This document shows, piece by piece, positions 35,170 through 44,290 of a stretch of 56,115 nucleotides of DNA; position 1 is the first letter of the stretch, and every line of letters begins with the position of its first letter. Location of the stretch: assembly GCA_020723385.1 (NCBI GenBank), contig DYIZ01000021.1, positions 1-56,115 on the forward strand. Reading direction: 5' to 3'. The notes below the pieces were generated by a model. That model ran no database searches, had not been told where the DNA came from, and saw nothing but the letters and a program-made list of their open reading frames with translations. The DNA is from Candidatus Aquidulcis sp. GTDB taxonomy: Bacteria > Chloroflexota > Anaerolineae > Anaerolineales > UBA4823. Made by a program: the position numbers and the translations under genes.

Positions 35170-35811
35170 ATGACAATTCCAACCAGCAACCCTGTACTCG
35201 AGAACCTGCGCCGCTCGCTGGGGCGCAGACCCGGCGACCCGGTTCCGCCCCGTCCGGCCATCCTGCCCCCTCGTCCAGCCGCCGCGCCCGAGGCCGAACT
35301 TGACCTGCTCTTGAGCGAAATCACCAAACTTTCGGGCGTGACCCAACGCCTGACCTCCGCCGAAATCGATTCGGCTCTCTCTGCGTTGCTCCTGGCCCAG
35401 GAGGTGAAAAAAGCCACCTTGTGGCCTACGCCCGGTCTGGCTGAACTCAAAATCGAGACGCGCTTGCGCCAATTGGGCGTGGAAATCGTCTCACCCTACG
35501 CCGACAAACAAGCCCTGGGGCAATGTGACCTGGGTGTGACCGAAGTGAGTTTTGCCCTGCCCGAAACCGGCACGCTGGCGCTGCTTTCGGACGGCGAAAG
35601 GCCGCGCGCCGTCTCGCTCGTGCCGCGCGTCCATCTCGCCATCCTGCGCCCGTCCGCTTTGCGCGCCGACCTGCACCAGATTTTTCTCGAAGCGAAAAAC
35701 CACCATTACATGATTTTCATCACCGGCCCCAGCCGCACCGCCGATATCGAACTGACCGTTACCCTGGGCGTGCATGGGCCGAAGGCGTTGTACGTGTGGG
35801 TTATGGAATAG
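35170..35811 (+). CDS. lutC: Lactate utilisation protein LutC (LUD domain)
   Basis: A 213-residue LUD-domain protein: a Pro-rich N-terminus, then LGVEIVSPYADKQALGQCDLGVTEVSFALPETGTL, and the closing FITGPSRTADIELTVTLGVHGP typical of LutC/YkgG. It has no Fe-S cysteine motif, as expected. GAGG lies 5 nt before the chosen ATG, and the gene begins 7 bp after lutB. It closes the transporter-lutABC operon; no clear terminator follows. Confidence 0.92.
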   Translation: MTIPTSNPVLENLRRSLGRRPGDPVPPRPAILPPRPAAAPEAELDLLLSEITKLSGVTQRLTSAEIDSALSALLLAQEVKKATLWPTPGLAELKIETRLRQLGVEIVSPYADKQALGQCDLGVTEVSFALPETGTLALLSDGERPRAVSLVPRVHLAILRPSALRADLHQIFLEAKNHHYMIFITGPSRTADIELTVTLGVHGPKALYVWVME

Positions 35812-36241
35812 GCTGGTCTGCGATATATTTGCGGATGAGAATGCGGGTAGAACCAGTCGGCCATGGCCACGTTATAAGGCCGACTTAGGCATGCCCTCGG
35901 CCCTCTCTGCGTAAACTGGCTCACTCCTGGCTGCCTGCCTGGCATTCAGTTGGAGCTTTTGGACATCTGGTGAACCTGGTTCGTCCTAAACTCATCCTAT
36001 CCATCCCTTATGCTACCCTCCTTTTGAACCTGGGCTTCATTGCCAAACAAAAAGCCCCTCCTCAGCGCATCGAATACTCACAAGTGACCGGCACTTGAAA
36101 AGCCCGTATTCTGCCATTTTAAGCGTCCACAGCGCCGGTCACTTGACAACCTCTGCATGCACACTTCGACGCGTTACCCTTATGCTATAATTCACGAATA
36201 AGGCCAACTTTTGCCAATCCCCAAATTGTACGGAGACCTCG
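35812..36241. other. Intergenic region with a 12-bp inverted repeat
   Basis: No gene is seen. CAAGTGACCGGC (36081-36092) and its complement (36134-36145) frame 41 bp. TATAAT lies about 55 nt before the ATPase start and is its likely -10. The rest shows no structure I can name. Confidence 0.7.
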
Positions 36242-39181
36242 ATGACCGACGAGAATAAAGCCTCAAGCCAGACGCCCGATGCCGAAGAATCCTGGTACAC
36301 CCTTGAAGCTGAAGATATTTTGACTCAATTGGCGACTTCACTCGAAACGGGCCTTTCCTCCGAGGAAGCCAGTCAGCGGCGAGAAAAGTATGGATTCAAT
36401 CAACTCACCGAAGCGCCTCGACCATCTTTCTTGAAGCTGCTCCTTGAGCAGTTCAACAACTTTATCGTTATTTTGCTCATCGTCGCGGCCGTCATCTCGG
36501 CGCTGCTCGGCGAGTGGGTGGATTCAGCCGCCATTATGTCCATCGTGATCTTGAACGCCACCCTGGGAGTAGTCCAGGAGCGGCGCGCCGAAGAAGCGTT
36601 AGCGGCTTTGAAGAAGCTGGCCGCACCGGATGCACAAGCCCTGCGCGACGGCCACCGGCAAATTGTGCCGGCCCGCGAGCTGGTACCGGGCGATGTAGTC
36701 TTTATCGAAGCGGGTAACTACATCCCGGCAGACGTGCGCCTGCTGGAGGCGGTCAATCTGCGAGTGGAGGAGGCCGCCCTCACCGGGGAATCCGTCCCGG
36801 TCCAAAAGGATGCCAATATCCGGCTAGAATCGAACGTGCCGCTGGGCGACCGCAAGAATACCGCTTTCATGGGCACACTCGTCAACTACGGGCGCGGGCG
36901 CGGCGTTGTGACCAGCACGGGCATGCACACCCAAATCGGCCTGATTGCCGAGATGTTGCAACAGGTCGAAGAAGAACAGACCCCGCTGCAACGGCGGCTC
37001 GACCAATTGGGCAAGCTCCTGGGTTGGGCGGCGTTAGCCGTTTGCGGGCTGGTGTTCGTGGTGGCTGTTTTTCGGAACACAGACCTGGGGATGCTGCGCG
37101 GGCCGGGCGGTGGGCTGCTGGCATATCTCGACCATGCCAAAGAGCAGCTCGTCGAGATCTTCATGCTGGCGGTTGGGCTGGCGATTGCCGCCGTACCCGA
37201 AGGGCTCCCGGCAGTCGTGACGATCAGCCTGGCATTGGGGATGCGCGAGATGGTTCGCCGCCACGCCCTGATCCGCAAGCTCTCCTCGGTCGAGACGCTC
37301 GGCTCGACCACCACCATCTGCTCCGACAAAACCGGCACGCTGACCCAGAACGTCATGACGGTCACTCGCCTGTGGAGCGACGGCGCGTCCATCAACATTA
37401 CGAGCAAAGGCCACACCCTCGAGGGTGAATTCTCGGTCAACGGCAAGCCGGTGGATTTGGTCAATTACCAGTCGGCGCTGACGACTCTGTGGGTTGGCGC
37501 GCTGAATAACGATGCCGAGATGGAAATCTCCGGCGAGACCGAGGGAGGCGCTACCTACCGGATGGTAGGCGACCCCACCGAGGGATCGCTGCTGGTTGCG
37601 GCTGCCAAGGCCGGTGCGCTGCCCCGCCCGCTGAACCAGGCTTACCCTCGGGTCAACGAAGTCCCCTTTGACTCCGGCCGCAAGCGGATGATCACCATCC
37701 ACCATATCAAAGACCCCCGCCCGGAGGATATTTCACCCTTCGACGAACAGAAGCGCTACAAAGGGTACGTTGTCGCCGTCAAAGGCGCCCCAGACCTGGT
37801 GCTCAATCTTTGCACGCATTACCAACGCACGGACGACACTTCCGCCCCATTGGATGAAAACCAGCGCATGCGCATCCTGGCAGCCAACGACGCCATGACT
37901 CAGGATGCTTTGCGGGTGTTGGGCGTGGCGTACCGCGTCGTTCCCGAAATTCCTGATACAACCAATGTGGCTGCCATCGAGAAAGATTTGATCTTTGTGG
38001 GGCTGGTGGGCATGATAGACCCCGCCCGGCCCGAGGTAGGCCCTGCCCTGGCGAACGCCGCCAAAGCAGGTATCCGCACCATTATGATTACCGGCGACTA
38101 TCCGAACACAGCACGCGCTATCGCCGAGGGCATCGGCCTGCTGCGCCCGGGGCACCAGGTGCTCACAGGCCGCGACCTGGATTCGTTGGATGACGAACAA
38201 ATGCAGCGCGAGGTCATGCGCACCGATGTATTTGCCCGCGTCTCGCCGGAACACAAAATGCGCATCGTGGATGCGCTGCGCGCTAACAACCAGGTGGTCG
38301 CCATGACCGGCGACGGCGTGAACGATGCGCCATCCATCAAACGCGCCGACATCGGCGTGGCGATGGGCATCACCGGCACGGATGTCGCCAAAGAGTCCGC
38401 TGACATGGTGCTCACCGACGATAATTACGCCAGTATCGTATCGGCGGTCGAGCAGGGGCGCGTCATTTACGATAACATACGCAAGTTCGTGTTCTTCCTG
38501 CTCTCGTCAAACGTGGCCGAGATCATGATCATCTTCCTGGCGACGCTGGCCGGGCTGCCTTCCCCGCTGACGGTCATCCAGCTTTTGTGGCTGAATTTGC
38601 TCACTGATGGCGCGCCTGCCCTGGCGTTAGCCATGGAAAAAGGCGATCCCACGATCATGAATCGCAGCCCGCGTCCCGCCAAAGAGCCGATCATCAACCG
38701 CTCGATGCAGTTGGGCATCCTCATCCAGACCATCACACAGACCGGATCGGTGTTGACCGCGTTTGCGATTGGCCTGCTGTGGCACCTGGGCGCCGGCGAC
38801 GGCATCCCGGCGGGCGTCAATCCATTGGCGTTCTTGCTAAGCTATGATTGGAGCACCGTGGATGTACAAACCGCCGAAACGATGGCGTTTGTCACCCTGT
38901 CATTGTGCGAGCTGTTCCGCGCTTACACCGTCCGCTCTGAACGGGTTTCCATCTTCCGGCTGGGCGTCTTTACGAACAAGTATATGCAGTACGCAGTTGG
39001 GCTTTCGGTAGTTCTGCTGCTGCTCGTCGTCAGCGTGCCGTTCTTGCAGCCTATCTTCAACACGCACTTCCCCAATCTACGCGAATGGGGTGTGGTTCTG
39101 GGATTGTCTGTCATTCCGGCAGTTTCCGAGGAAATAACGAAGGCTTACCTGCGTTGGCGAGACCGGAAGCGCGCCCGCTAG
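36242..39181 (+). CDS. P2-type cation-transporting ATPase
   Basis: A 979-residue P-type ATPase: actuator-domain TGES (181-184), phosphorylated Asp362 in SDKTGTLTQN, ATP-binding KGAPDLVL, hinge GDGVNDAPSIKRADIG, and about ten transmembrane helices. Helix 4 holds PEGLP and helix 6 holds NLLTDGAPALALAME, the pattern of Ca-type P2 pumps. Ion choice (Ca, or Na/K) cannot be fixed from this view. The N-terminus has the cation-ATPase N domain (GLSSEEASQRREKYGFNQL). GGAGA precedes the ATG. It stands alone, with a 16-bp palindrome CGGTTGCGCGCAACCG 65 bp after its stop. Confidence 0.93.
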   Translation: MTDENKASSQTPDAEESWYTLEAEDILTQLATSLETGLSSEEASQRREKYGFNQLTEAPRPSFLKLLLEQFNNFIVILLIVAAVISALLGEWVDSAAIMSIVILNATLGVVQERRAEEALAALKKLAAPDAQALRDGHRQIVPARELVPGDVVFIEAGNYIPADVRLLEAVNLRVEEAALTGESVPVQKDANIRLESNVPLGDRKNTAFMGTLVNYGRGRGVVTSTGMHTQIGLIAEMLQQVEEEQTPLQRRLDQLGKLLGWAALAVCGLVFVVAVFRNTDLGMLRGPGGGLLAYLDHAKEQLVEIFMLAVGLAIAAVPEGLPAVVTISLALGMREMVRRHALIRKLSSVETLGSTTTICSDKTGTLTQNVMTVTRLWSDGASINITSKGHTLEGEFSVNGKPVDLVNYQSALTTLWVGALNNDAEMEISGETEGGATYRMVGDPTEGSLLVAAAKAGALPRPLNQAYPRVNEVPFDSGRKRMITIHHIKDPRPEDISPFDEQKRYKGYVVAVKGAPDLVLNLCTHYQRTDDTSAPLDENQRMRILAANDAMTQDALRVLGVAYRVVPEIPDTTNVAAIEKDLIFVGLVGMIDPARPEVGPALANAAKAGIRTIMITGDYPNTARAIAEGIGLLRPGHQVLTGRDLDSLDDEQMQREVMRTDVFARVSPEHKMRIVDALRANNQVVAMTGDGVNDAPSIKRADIGVAMGITGTDVAKESADMVLTDDNYASIVSAVEQGRVIYDNIRKFVFFLLSSNVAEIMIIFLATLAGLPSPLTVIQLLWLNLLTDGAPALALAMEKGDPTIMNRSPRPAKEPIINRSMQLGILIQTITQTGSVLTAFAIGLLWHLGAGDGIPAGVNPLAFLLSYDWSTVDVQTAETMAFVTLSLCELFRAYTVRSERVSIFRLGVFTNKYMQYAVGLSVVLLLLVVSVPFLQPIFNTHFPNLREWGVVLGLSVIPAVSEEITKAYLRWRDRKRAR

Positions 39182-39246
39182 AGACCCGCCGCGTGATTAA
39201 CCCGCTCAAAGGGGATGACAATCCCCGTACCTGGGGCGTCGGACGC

Positions 39247-39262
39247 CGGTTGCGCGCAACCG
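39247..39262. repeat. 16-bp perfect palindrome
   Basis: CGGTTGCGCGCAACCG between the ATPase and PilZ genes. No T-run follows; its role is unclear. Confidence 0.6.
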
Positions 39263-39330
39263 CGTTGTCCCCCGCGAGCATTTTGGCAAACTGGTAGTAA
39301 AGCCCAGAAACTCAACAGAGGAGAGCCGCG

Positions 39331-40041
39331 ATGAACCTGAATGATGATCTCATGAACCGCTTTGGTGTCATTCACGATACCCAGAAACCCCTCAAACTGA
39401 TCAATTCGTATCGCGGCTTACCGATTGCTTATGATGCCAGGGTCATCACCATCAGTCAGGGTTATGTGGCCTGCAAAGTTCACGAGTATCAAGCGGTGTG
39501 CATGGCTCTGGAGGGTAAAACATACATCCAGTGTGATCTGCTGCCCGAGATATTACAAGCCCGCCCGGTAGCGGTTGATGTTCTCAAAAAAGAGGCGATT
39601 CTCACCGAGTTCGTAGGGGTCGGACAATCGGTGGGGAAACGCGCTGCCGTGCGGGTCCAGCCGAAAGAACCGGCGGATGTGGAAATCTACGATGGGGAGC
39701 ATCGCATCCCGGGCAAGCTGGCCGACATCTCATCTACCGGGGTTGGCGTCTTCACTTTTGCCACCTATATCTATGGCGATCTATCCTTCACCAAGAATTC
39801 GGATGTCTTCGTGGACGTGCGCCTGCCCGGCAGTGATCAAATTTTGCGCTTCGAGGGCAAGATCAACAGCGTCGTTCATCAAAAAGGGACGTTTTTACAC
39901 CGCCTGGGCGTCAAAATCCTGCCTAACCCGACAGCCGAGCCGGTGTTGCAGCAATACGTGGGGCGCCGTCAAGACGAAGTCATGCAAGAGTTGCGCGCCA
40001 TTTACGAATCCATGGTGCGCGAGAAAGAACGCAAGGGTTGA
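39331..40041 (+). CDS. PilZ-domain protein
   Basis: A 236-residue protein with an N-terminal YcgR-like flap domain (about 1-105) and a C-terminal PilZ domain (about 108-215). The c-di-GMP motifs are present: RAAVR fits RxxxR and DISSTG fits DxSxxG. It therefore most likely binds c-di-GMP and changes the activity of a partner, for example in motility or surface behaviour. No partner or diguanylate cyclase is encoded nearby; the only HD-GYP-like gene in the window is degenerate. GAGGAGAG lies before the ATG. A 33-bp palindrome follows the stop. Confidence 0.85.
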   Translation: MNLNDDLMNRFGVIHDTQKPLKLINSYRGLPIAYDARVITISQGYVACKVHEYQAVCMALEGKTYIQCDLLPEILQARPVAVDVLKKEAILTEFVGVGQSVGKRAAVRVQPKEPADVEIYDGEHRIPGKLADISSTGVGVFTFATYIYGDLSFTKNSDVFVDVRLPGSDQILRFEGKINSVVHQKGTFLHRLGVKILPNPTAEPVLQQYVGRRQDEVMQELRAIYESMVREKERKG

Positions 40042-40049
40042 TTACCCGC

Positions 40050-40082
40050 AGACCCCAGGGGTATTGAAAACCCCTGGGGTCT
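40050..40082. repeat. 33-bp palindrome, copy 3
   Basis: Stem AGACCCCAGGGGT / CCCCTGGGGTCT, the same stem as copy 1 with a different loop. It lies after the PilZ gene and before nurA. Confidence 0.85.
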
Positions 40083-40170
40083 TCAATTAACCCAAAAAAT
40101 TTGGCCTTGCCATCCAGCCCGTTTCCCCGTACAATACATAAAACAAACGTTCTGGATAGCAAGGAGCCGC

Positions 40171-41358
40171 ATGTCGCTCGATTTCCAACAAATTCACGAG
40201 CAAGTCAGGCAATTGGGAGAGAACGCTCCAGGGCGTGAGCGCCGTTTGCAAGTGCTGCGCCAGCAGGCGTGTGCGCTTTTAACTGCCAACGCTCACGAAG
40301 TGGAAGCGCTGCGGCAGAAGGTCGAACGCATCGTCCGCAGCGTTGACCCGTCGCTGCGCTGCGCCCTGCCGGTCACTGAGCATTTGGATGCCTGCCATCC
40401 AGAGCCGCCGCTCCCCGAGGGGGTGAGCGTCCTGGCAGCTGACGGCTCGCAAATCTTTCTCGATCACCACGCGCCGGTCGAATATTTCCTCATCAACATC
40501 GGTACCATCCAGATGCGCTACGGCGACACCCAGCCGCCGAAGATCACCGTCGAGAGCGACCTTCAGTACGGGGAGGCGATTGATTTCGCCAAAGATTATC
40601 CCAGCGAGGAGCGCATCTCGCTGCTGCGTGACTTGCGAGAGCGGGAGAAACTGGCCGAGCTGGCTTTACAACTTTCGCCGCCAGTGGTCACCCTCACCGA
40701 TGGGCCGCTCGAACTGTGGGGGGCGAAGGGCGGCCCGGACGAGGCCAGCCGTCAAGGGCTGGATGATTATCTCGAGGCGCTCACCCGGCTTCAAGCCAGT
40801 GGCGCGATCACTGCCGGCTACGAAGACCGCCCCACCGAAGATTACGTCATCCGCCTGCTCGAGGTCGCCTCGCAGCCCGATGAAGACGCCCGCCAGCGCC
40901 CCCTGCGCGGCGTGCGCGACGCAGACTTGTTCCGCAGTCTGCTTGGGCCGGGCGAGCGTTCGGCGGTTTTCGAGATCCAATCCCGTTTCGCCAGCCTGTA
41001 TAAACGCCGCCACGAAAATCTGGCGCTGCACTTTTTCTACTTGAACGTGGGGCGCGCTAAACACCCCAGCCTGGCGCGGGTGGAAATCCTCGGCTGGGTA
41101 GCGCAGGAACAGGAAAAAGACAAGCTGAACACGCTGCACGCCGTTTTGACCAGCCAGTGCCGCACAATGGGCACACGCCCATATCCCTATTTGCTGCACC
41201 GCGCCCACGAAACCGCCCGGGTGACCCCAGACGAGAAGAATCAACTGGAACTCATGATGGGCGTCGAATTACGCAAACACGGCCTGACGAGCGAAGAATC
41301 AAACAAGCAGGGACTCAAGAATTTGGCGGGCAAGGGAAGGTATAAAGGAGCGGGCTGA
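40171..41358 (+). CDS. nurA: NurA-domain nuclease
   Basis: A 395-residue NurA-like 5'-3' nuclease. The acidic metal site is visible as Asp91 in AADGSQIF and Asp177 in TLTDGPLEL, with the N-terminal helical extension usual in bacterial members. NurA acts with the HerA hexamer to resect DNA ends. Here nurA is followed by a HAS-barrel-like gene and herA, which confirms the pairing. AAGGAG lies 5 nt before the ATG. Function could be DNA repair or defence; sequence does not separate them. Confidence 0.85.
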   Translation: MSLDFQQIHEQVRQLGENAPGRERRLQVLRQQACALLTANAHEVEALRQKVERIVRSVDPSLRCALPVTEHLDACHPEPPLPEGVSVLAADGSQIFLDHHAPVEYFLINIGTIQMRYGDTQPPKITVESDLQYGEAIDFAKDYPSEERISLLRDLREREKLAELALQLSPPVVTLTDGPLELWGAKGGPDEASRQGLDDYLEALTRLQASGAITAGYEDRPTEDYVIRLLEVASQPDEDARQRPLRGVRDADLFRSLLGPGERSAVFEIQSRFASLYKRRHENLALHFFYLNVGRAKHPSLARVEILGWVAQEQEKDKLNTLHAVLTSQCRTMGTRPYPYLLHRAHETARVTPDEKNQLELMMGVELRKHGLTSEESNKQGLKNLAGKGRYKGAG

Positions 41359-41401
41359 AGCCCGCGCGACAAACGTGAACGGGCAAAGGAAGGTACAAGC
41401 C

Positions 41402-42010
41402 ATGAGTACAATCCAGATTGGACACTTGCTGCGCGGCAACACCACTGGCTTCATTGTCGGCTGCCGCGTGGCGCAGTTCGAGAGCGATGCGCCCGCCTTC
41501 GGCGCGCTGGTGCGCGTCCCGCTGGCCGACGGCCTGGAAGCGTACGGCCTGATCTATGACATCCACATTGACGACGACGGCATGGTGCGCCAACTGGTCA
41601 CAGCCGAGAATGTGGATATGACCACCATCGCCGACAACCGCGAAAATCGCACGGTACCGGTGGAGATGAGCGTGCTGTCGGTGGGGTATAAACAGGCGGG
41701 CAGGGTTTATCATCTGCTGCCGCCGCGTCCCCCGCTCAGCCTGGATGTGATCTACCTGTGCGACACCGCCGAGTTATGCGCTTTCACCAGCGCAGGGCGA
41801 TTCGGCTACTTCCGTCACATCCTGCGAGCCGCCGACCTGCCCACCGGCGAGCTGCTGGCCGCGCACGTGCTCCAGGCGCAAGCCGCTCACCAGGAAGTAG
41901 GGGATATAGCGTGGGCTGGTGAGGCAACGAAAGAGTTGATCACGCTGCTGCGAGACGATTACCCGGCGTTGATGGCGGTGCTGGGGGCGTTGGGAGAAGT
42001 GGTTAACTAA
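41402..42010 (+). CDS. Stand-alone HAS-barrel-like protein
   Basis: A 202-residue protein without ATPase motifs. Residues about 1-110 (GHLLRGNTTGFIVGCRV...ALVRVPLADGLEAYGLIYDIHIDD) look like the HAS barrel found at the N-terminus of HerA, and the following part is helical. Its place between nurA and herA suggests that it is a third subunit of the complex, perhaps an adapter of NurA to HerA. The ATG at 41402 is chosen because AAGGAAGG precedes it. Its stop codon lies inside the left inverted repeat of the GxxExxY module. The family assignment is tentative. Confidence 0.6.
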   Translation: MSTIQIGHLLRGNTTGFIVGCRVAQFESDAPAFGALVRVPLADGLEAYGLIYDIHIDDDGMVRQLVTAENVDMTTIADNRENRTVPVEMSVLSVGYKQAGRVYHLLPPRPPLSLDVIYLCDTAELCAFTSAGRFGYFRHILRAADLPTGELLAAHVLQAQAAHQEVGDIAWAGEATKELITLLRDDYPALMAVLGALGEVVN

Positions 42011-42517
42011 ACACGAAGGATATTAAGGATGAACACAAAGGGGCACGAAAAGAAGATTGTAAAAGCGCGAAGGGTGTTTGCGCCTATTCCTTTGGAGACG
42101 GAGCGAATCGGGAAGGCAGTGTTAGATGCTGCTTTCAAAGTTCACACCACATTAGGGCCAGGTTTGCTCGAAACAGTGTATGAGACCTGCCATGCTTTCG
42201 AGATTCGGCAAAGTGGCTTGCTTGTCGAAACCCAGGTGGTGCAACCAGTCGTTTACAACGGGATTAACGTCGATACTGGTTTTCGCGTGGATTTGCTGGT
42301 CGAGAAATGTGTCATCGTCGAGATCAAAGCCGTAGAAGCATTGCCCCCCGTTCACGAGGCGCAGCTTTTGACATATCTTCGACTTAGCGGCATCAGACTT
42401 GGCTTCCTGATCAATTTCAACGTACTACACCTCAAAGACGGCATCAAACGCAGGGTTGTTTGAGCCTGTCATTTAAATTTGTGCCCTTCGTGAAAACTTC
42501 GTAACCTTTGTGTTTAG
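42007..42517. mobile_element. Module carrying a GxxExxY gene, with terminal inverted repeats
   Basis: CTAAACACGAAGG (42007-42019) and its complement with one mismatch (42505-42517) frame the gene. Similarity of the two ends continues inward for about 40 bases with two small gaps, through AAGG...CACRAAGGGGCAC. The module begins at the stop of the HAS-barrel gene and ends just before the herA ribosome binding site. It reads as a small inserted unit that kept both neighbours intact. Confidence 0.7.
42029..42463 (+). CDS. GxxExxY protein
   Basis: A 144-residue protein of the GxxExxY family, named from the motif in GPGLLETVYETC (residues 44-55). The family is thought to have a PD-(D/E)xK nuclease-like fold, here with Asp in GFRVDLLVEK and Glu-x-Lys in VIVEIKAVE. 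Function is unestablished. It lies inside inverted repeats between the HAS-barrel and herA genes and so probably arrived as a mobile module. AAGG is very close to the ATG, so the ribosome binding site is poor and the start may be a little downstream. Confidence 0.8.
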   Translation: MNTKGHEKKIVKARRVFAPIPLETERIGKAVLDAAFKVHTTLGPGLLETVYETCHAFEIRQSGLLVETQVVQPVVYNGINVDTGFRVDLLVEKCVIVEIKAVEALPPVHEAQLLTYLRLSGIRLGFLINFNVLHLKDGIKRRVV

Positions 42518-42531
42518 ATAGGAGACAAAGG

Positions 42532-44226
42532 ATGACAGAATCTATTGATGCAATCGGTTACATCGTCGGCGGCGGGTTGAAAGAGAACCTGAATATCCGC
42601 CTGACCGTCCCGTCGCAAGACGTTCAAGAAGGCGCGTTTGTCGTTGTCGAGAGCGGCGAGTGGCATTTCTACGGGTTGGTGACCGACATTCTGCTCGGCG
42701 CCACCGACCCGCGCTTCGCCGATGAGCAATCGGAAACGCGCCTGCCGCACGCGCTGGCGCAAGCCCTGCACGGGCAAACGCTCTACACCAACCTGGAAGT
42801 GCTGCCCACCCTGATGTTTGATATTGGGCCGGAGCCGGGCACGCCGGAGTACAACGAGTGGCTGGCTGCCCTCGGGGACGAGACGCCCCGCCCGGTTCCA
42901 GTCAAGACCGTCCCGCCCCACCACGCGCCCGTGCGCCTGGCTGCCCCCGGCGACATCGCCGAAATCTTCGGTAATCCCGACGAGAAGGGCAATTTCATCG
43001 TTGGCTACACGCGCGAGCAGGGGCATCCGGTGTGCATCAATCTCGGTAAATTCGTGCAGCGCTCGTCGGGTGTGTTTGGCGCGACCGGCACAGGCAAATC
43101 CTTCCTCGTGCGCCTGCTGCTCGCCGGGCTGATCCACGACAACGCCGCCTCGGTGCTGGTGTTCGACATGCACAACGAATACGGCTTCGACGATACCGCC
43201 TCCGACACCGGTCAGCGCGTCATCGGGCTGAAGACAAAGTTCCACAGCCGGGTGCGGGTGGTGGGTCTCGGGCAGGGGGCGCAAATCCGGGGGCAGACGC
43301 CGGATTTCAACCTGGAAATCGCCGCCAGCGACATCATGCCCGCCGACATCGAGATGCTGATGCGCGAGCTGAACCTGAAAGAGACCACTCCGACCACGCT
43401 GGAAGCCCTGTGGAACGAATTCCACGGCGATTGGTTCCGCCAGTTCCGCGAGATGCGCAATGGGGCGGTGGTCGAGACCGACGACGGAAAAAAAGTCCCC
43501 GCCGGCGATAGCGTGGCCGCCTGGGCCAACTCGGCCGGGGTGAACGTAATGGCCGCCGAGGGATTGCACTCCAAGCTGGGGCGCGTCTTCCGCCTGCCTT
43601 ACGTGGTCGAGCAGCCCGCCGCCGACACGATCGGCGAGATCATCAAGGCGCTGGAGGGCGGGCAGCACGTGGTGCTGTCGTTCGGCCATCACGAGAGCGA
43701 CCTGGATTATCTGCTGGTCTCGAACCTGCTCACCCGCCGCATCCGCGACGCCTGGGAGAAGCGCACCAACGCCTTCCGCACTACCGGCAAGGATGAACCC
43801 CGCCCGCTGGTGATCGTGGTCGAGGAGGCGCACAAGCTCCTGAACCGCGAGATGGCCGCGCAAACCACGTTCAGCACCATCGCCCGTGAGATGCGCAAAT
43901 ATTACGTCACGCTGCTGATCATTGACCAGCGCCCGTCACAAATCTACGATGAGGTCATGTCGCAACTGGGCACGCGCATCTCCGGCTGGCTGGGCGATGA
44001 GGACGACATCCACGCCGTGCTGTCGGGGCTGGCGGGACGCGAGGCGCTGCGCGGGATGCTGGCGCGCTTGCAGCCCAAAGAGGAAGTGCTGCTCCTGGGG
44101 TGGGGCGTGCCCATGCCGCTGCCGGTGAAGTCGCGGCGGTACGATGGTGCGTTCTGGGAGGAGCTGCTGGGTAAAAGCGGCGGTAAGCGCAGCGTGGAGC
44201 AGAATTTGAAGGAGTTGGGGTTTTAA
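42532..44226 (+). CDS. herA: HerA-type hexameric DNA translocase
   Basis: A 564-residue FtsK/HerA ATPase: N-terminal HAS barrel (about 1-100), Walker A GATGTGKS (183-190), Walker B LVIVVEEAHKLL, and the conserved DQRPSQI and SQLGTRISG segments near the C-terminus that mark HerA sensors and arginine finger. It pumps DNA for NurA. AGGAGA lies 8 nt before the chosen ATG at 42532; an ATG at 42508 is inside the preceding module's repeat. The gene is the motor of the nurA, HAS-barrel, herA cluster, with a DUF3800 gene downstream. Confidence 0.92.
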   Translation: MTESIDAIGYIVGGGLKENLNIRLTVPSQDVQEGAFVVVESGEWHFYGLVTDILLGATDPRFADEQSETRLPHALAQALHGQTLYTNLEVLPTLMFDIGPEPGTPEYNEWLAALGDETPRPVPVKTVPPHHAPVRLAAPGDIAEIFGNPDEKGNFIVGYTREQGHPVCINLGKFVQRSSGVFGATGTGKSFLVRLLLAGLIHDNAASVLVFDMHNEYGFDDTASDTGQRVIGLKTKFHSRVRVVGLGQGAQIRGQTPDFNLEIAASDIMPADIEMLMRELNLKETTPTTLEALWNEFHGDWFRQFREMRNGAVVETDDGKKVPAGDSVAAWANSAGVNVMAAEGLHSKLGRVFRLPYVVEQPAADTIGEIIKALEGGQHVVLSFGHHESDLDYLLVSNLLTRRIRDAWEKRTNAFRTTGKDEPRPLVIVVEEAHKLLNREMAAQTTFSTIAREMRKYYVTLLIIDQRPSQIYDEVMSQLGTRISGWLGDEDDIHAVLSGLAGREALRGMLARLQPKEEVLLLGWGVPMPLPVKSRRYDGAFWEELLGKSGGKRSVEQNLKELGF

Positions 44227-44290
44227 GTTGGAGACATGATGCATCAGCAAGTAAGACAATTACGATGAAAATCCTGATGAAGTTAACTCG

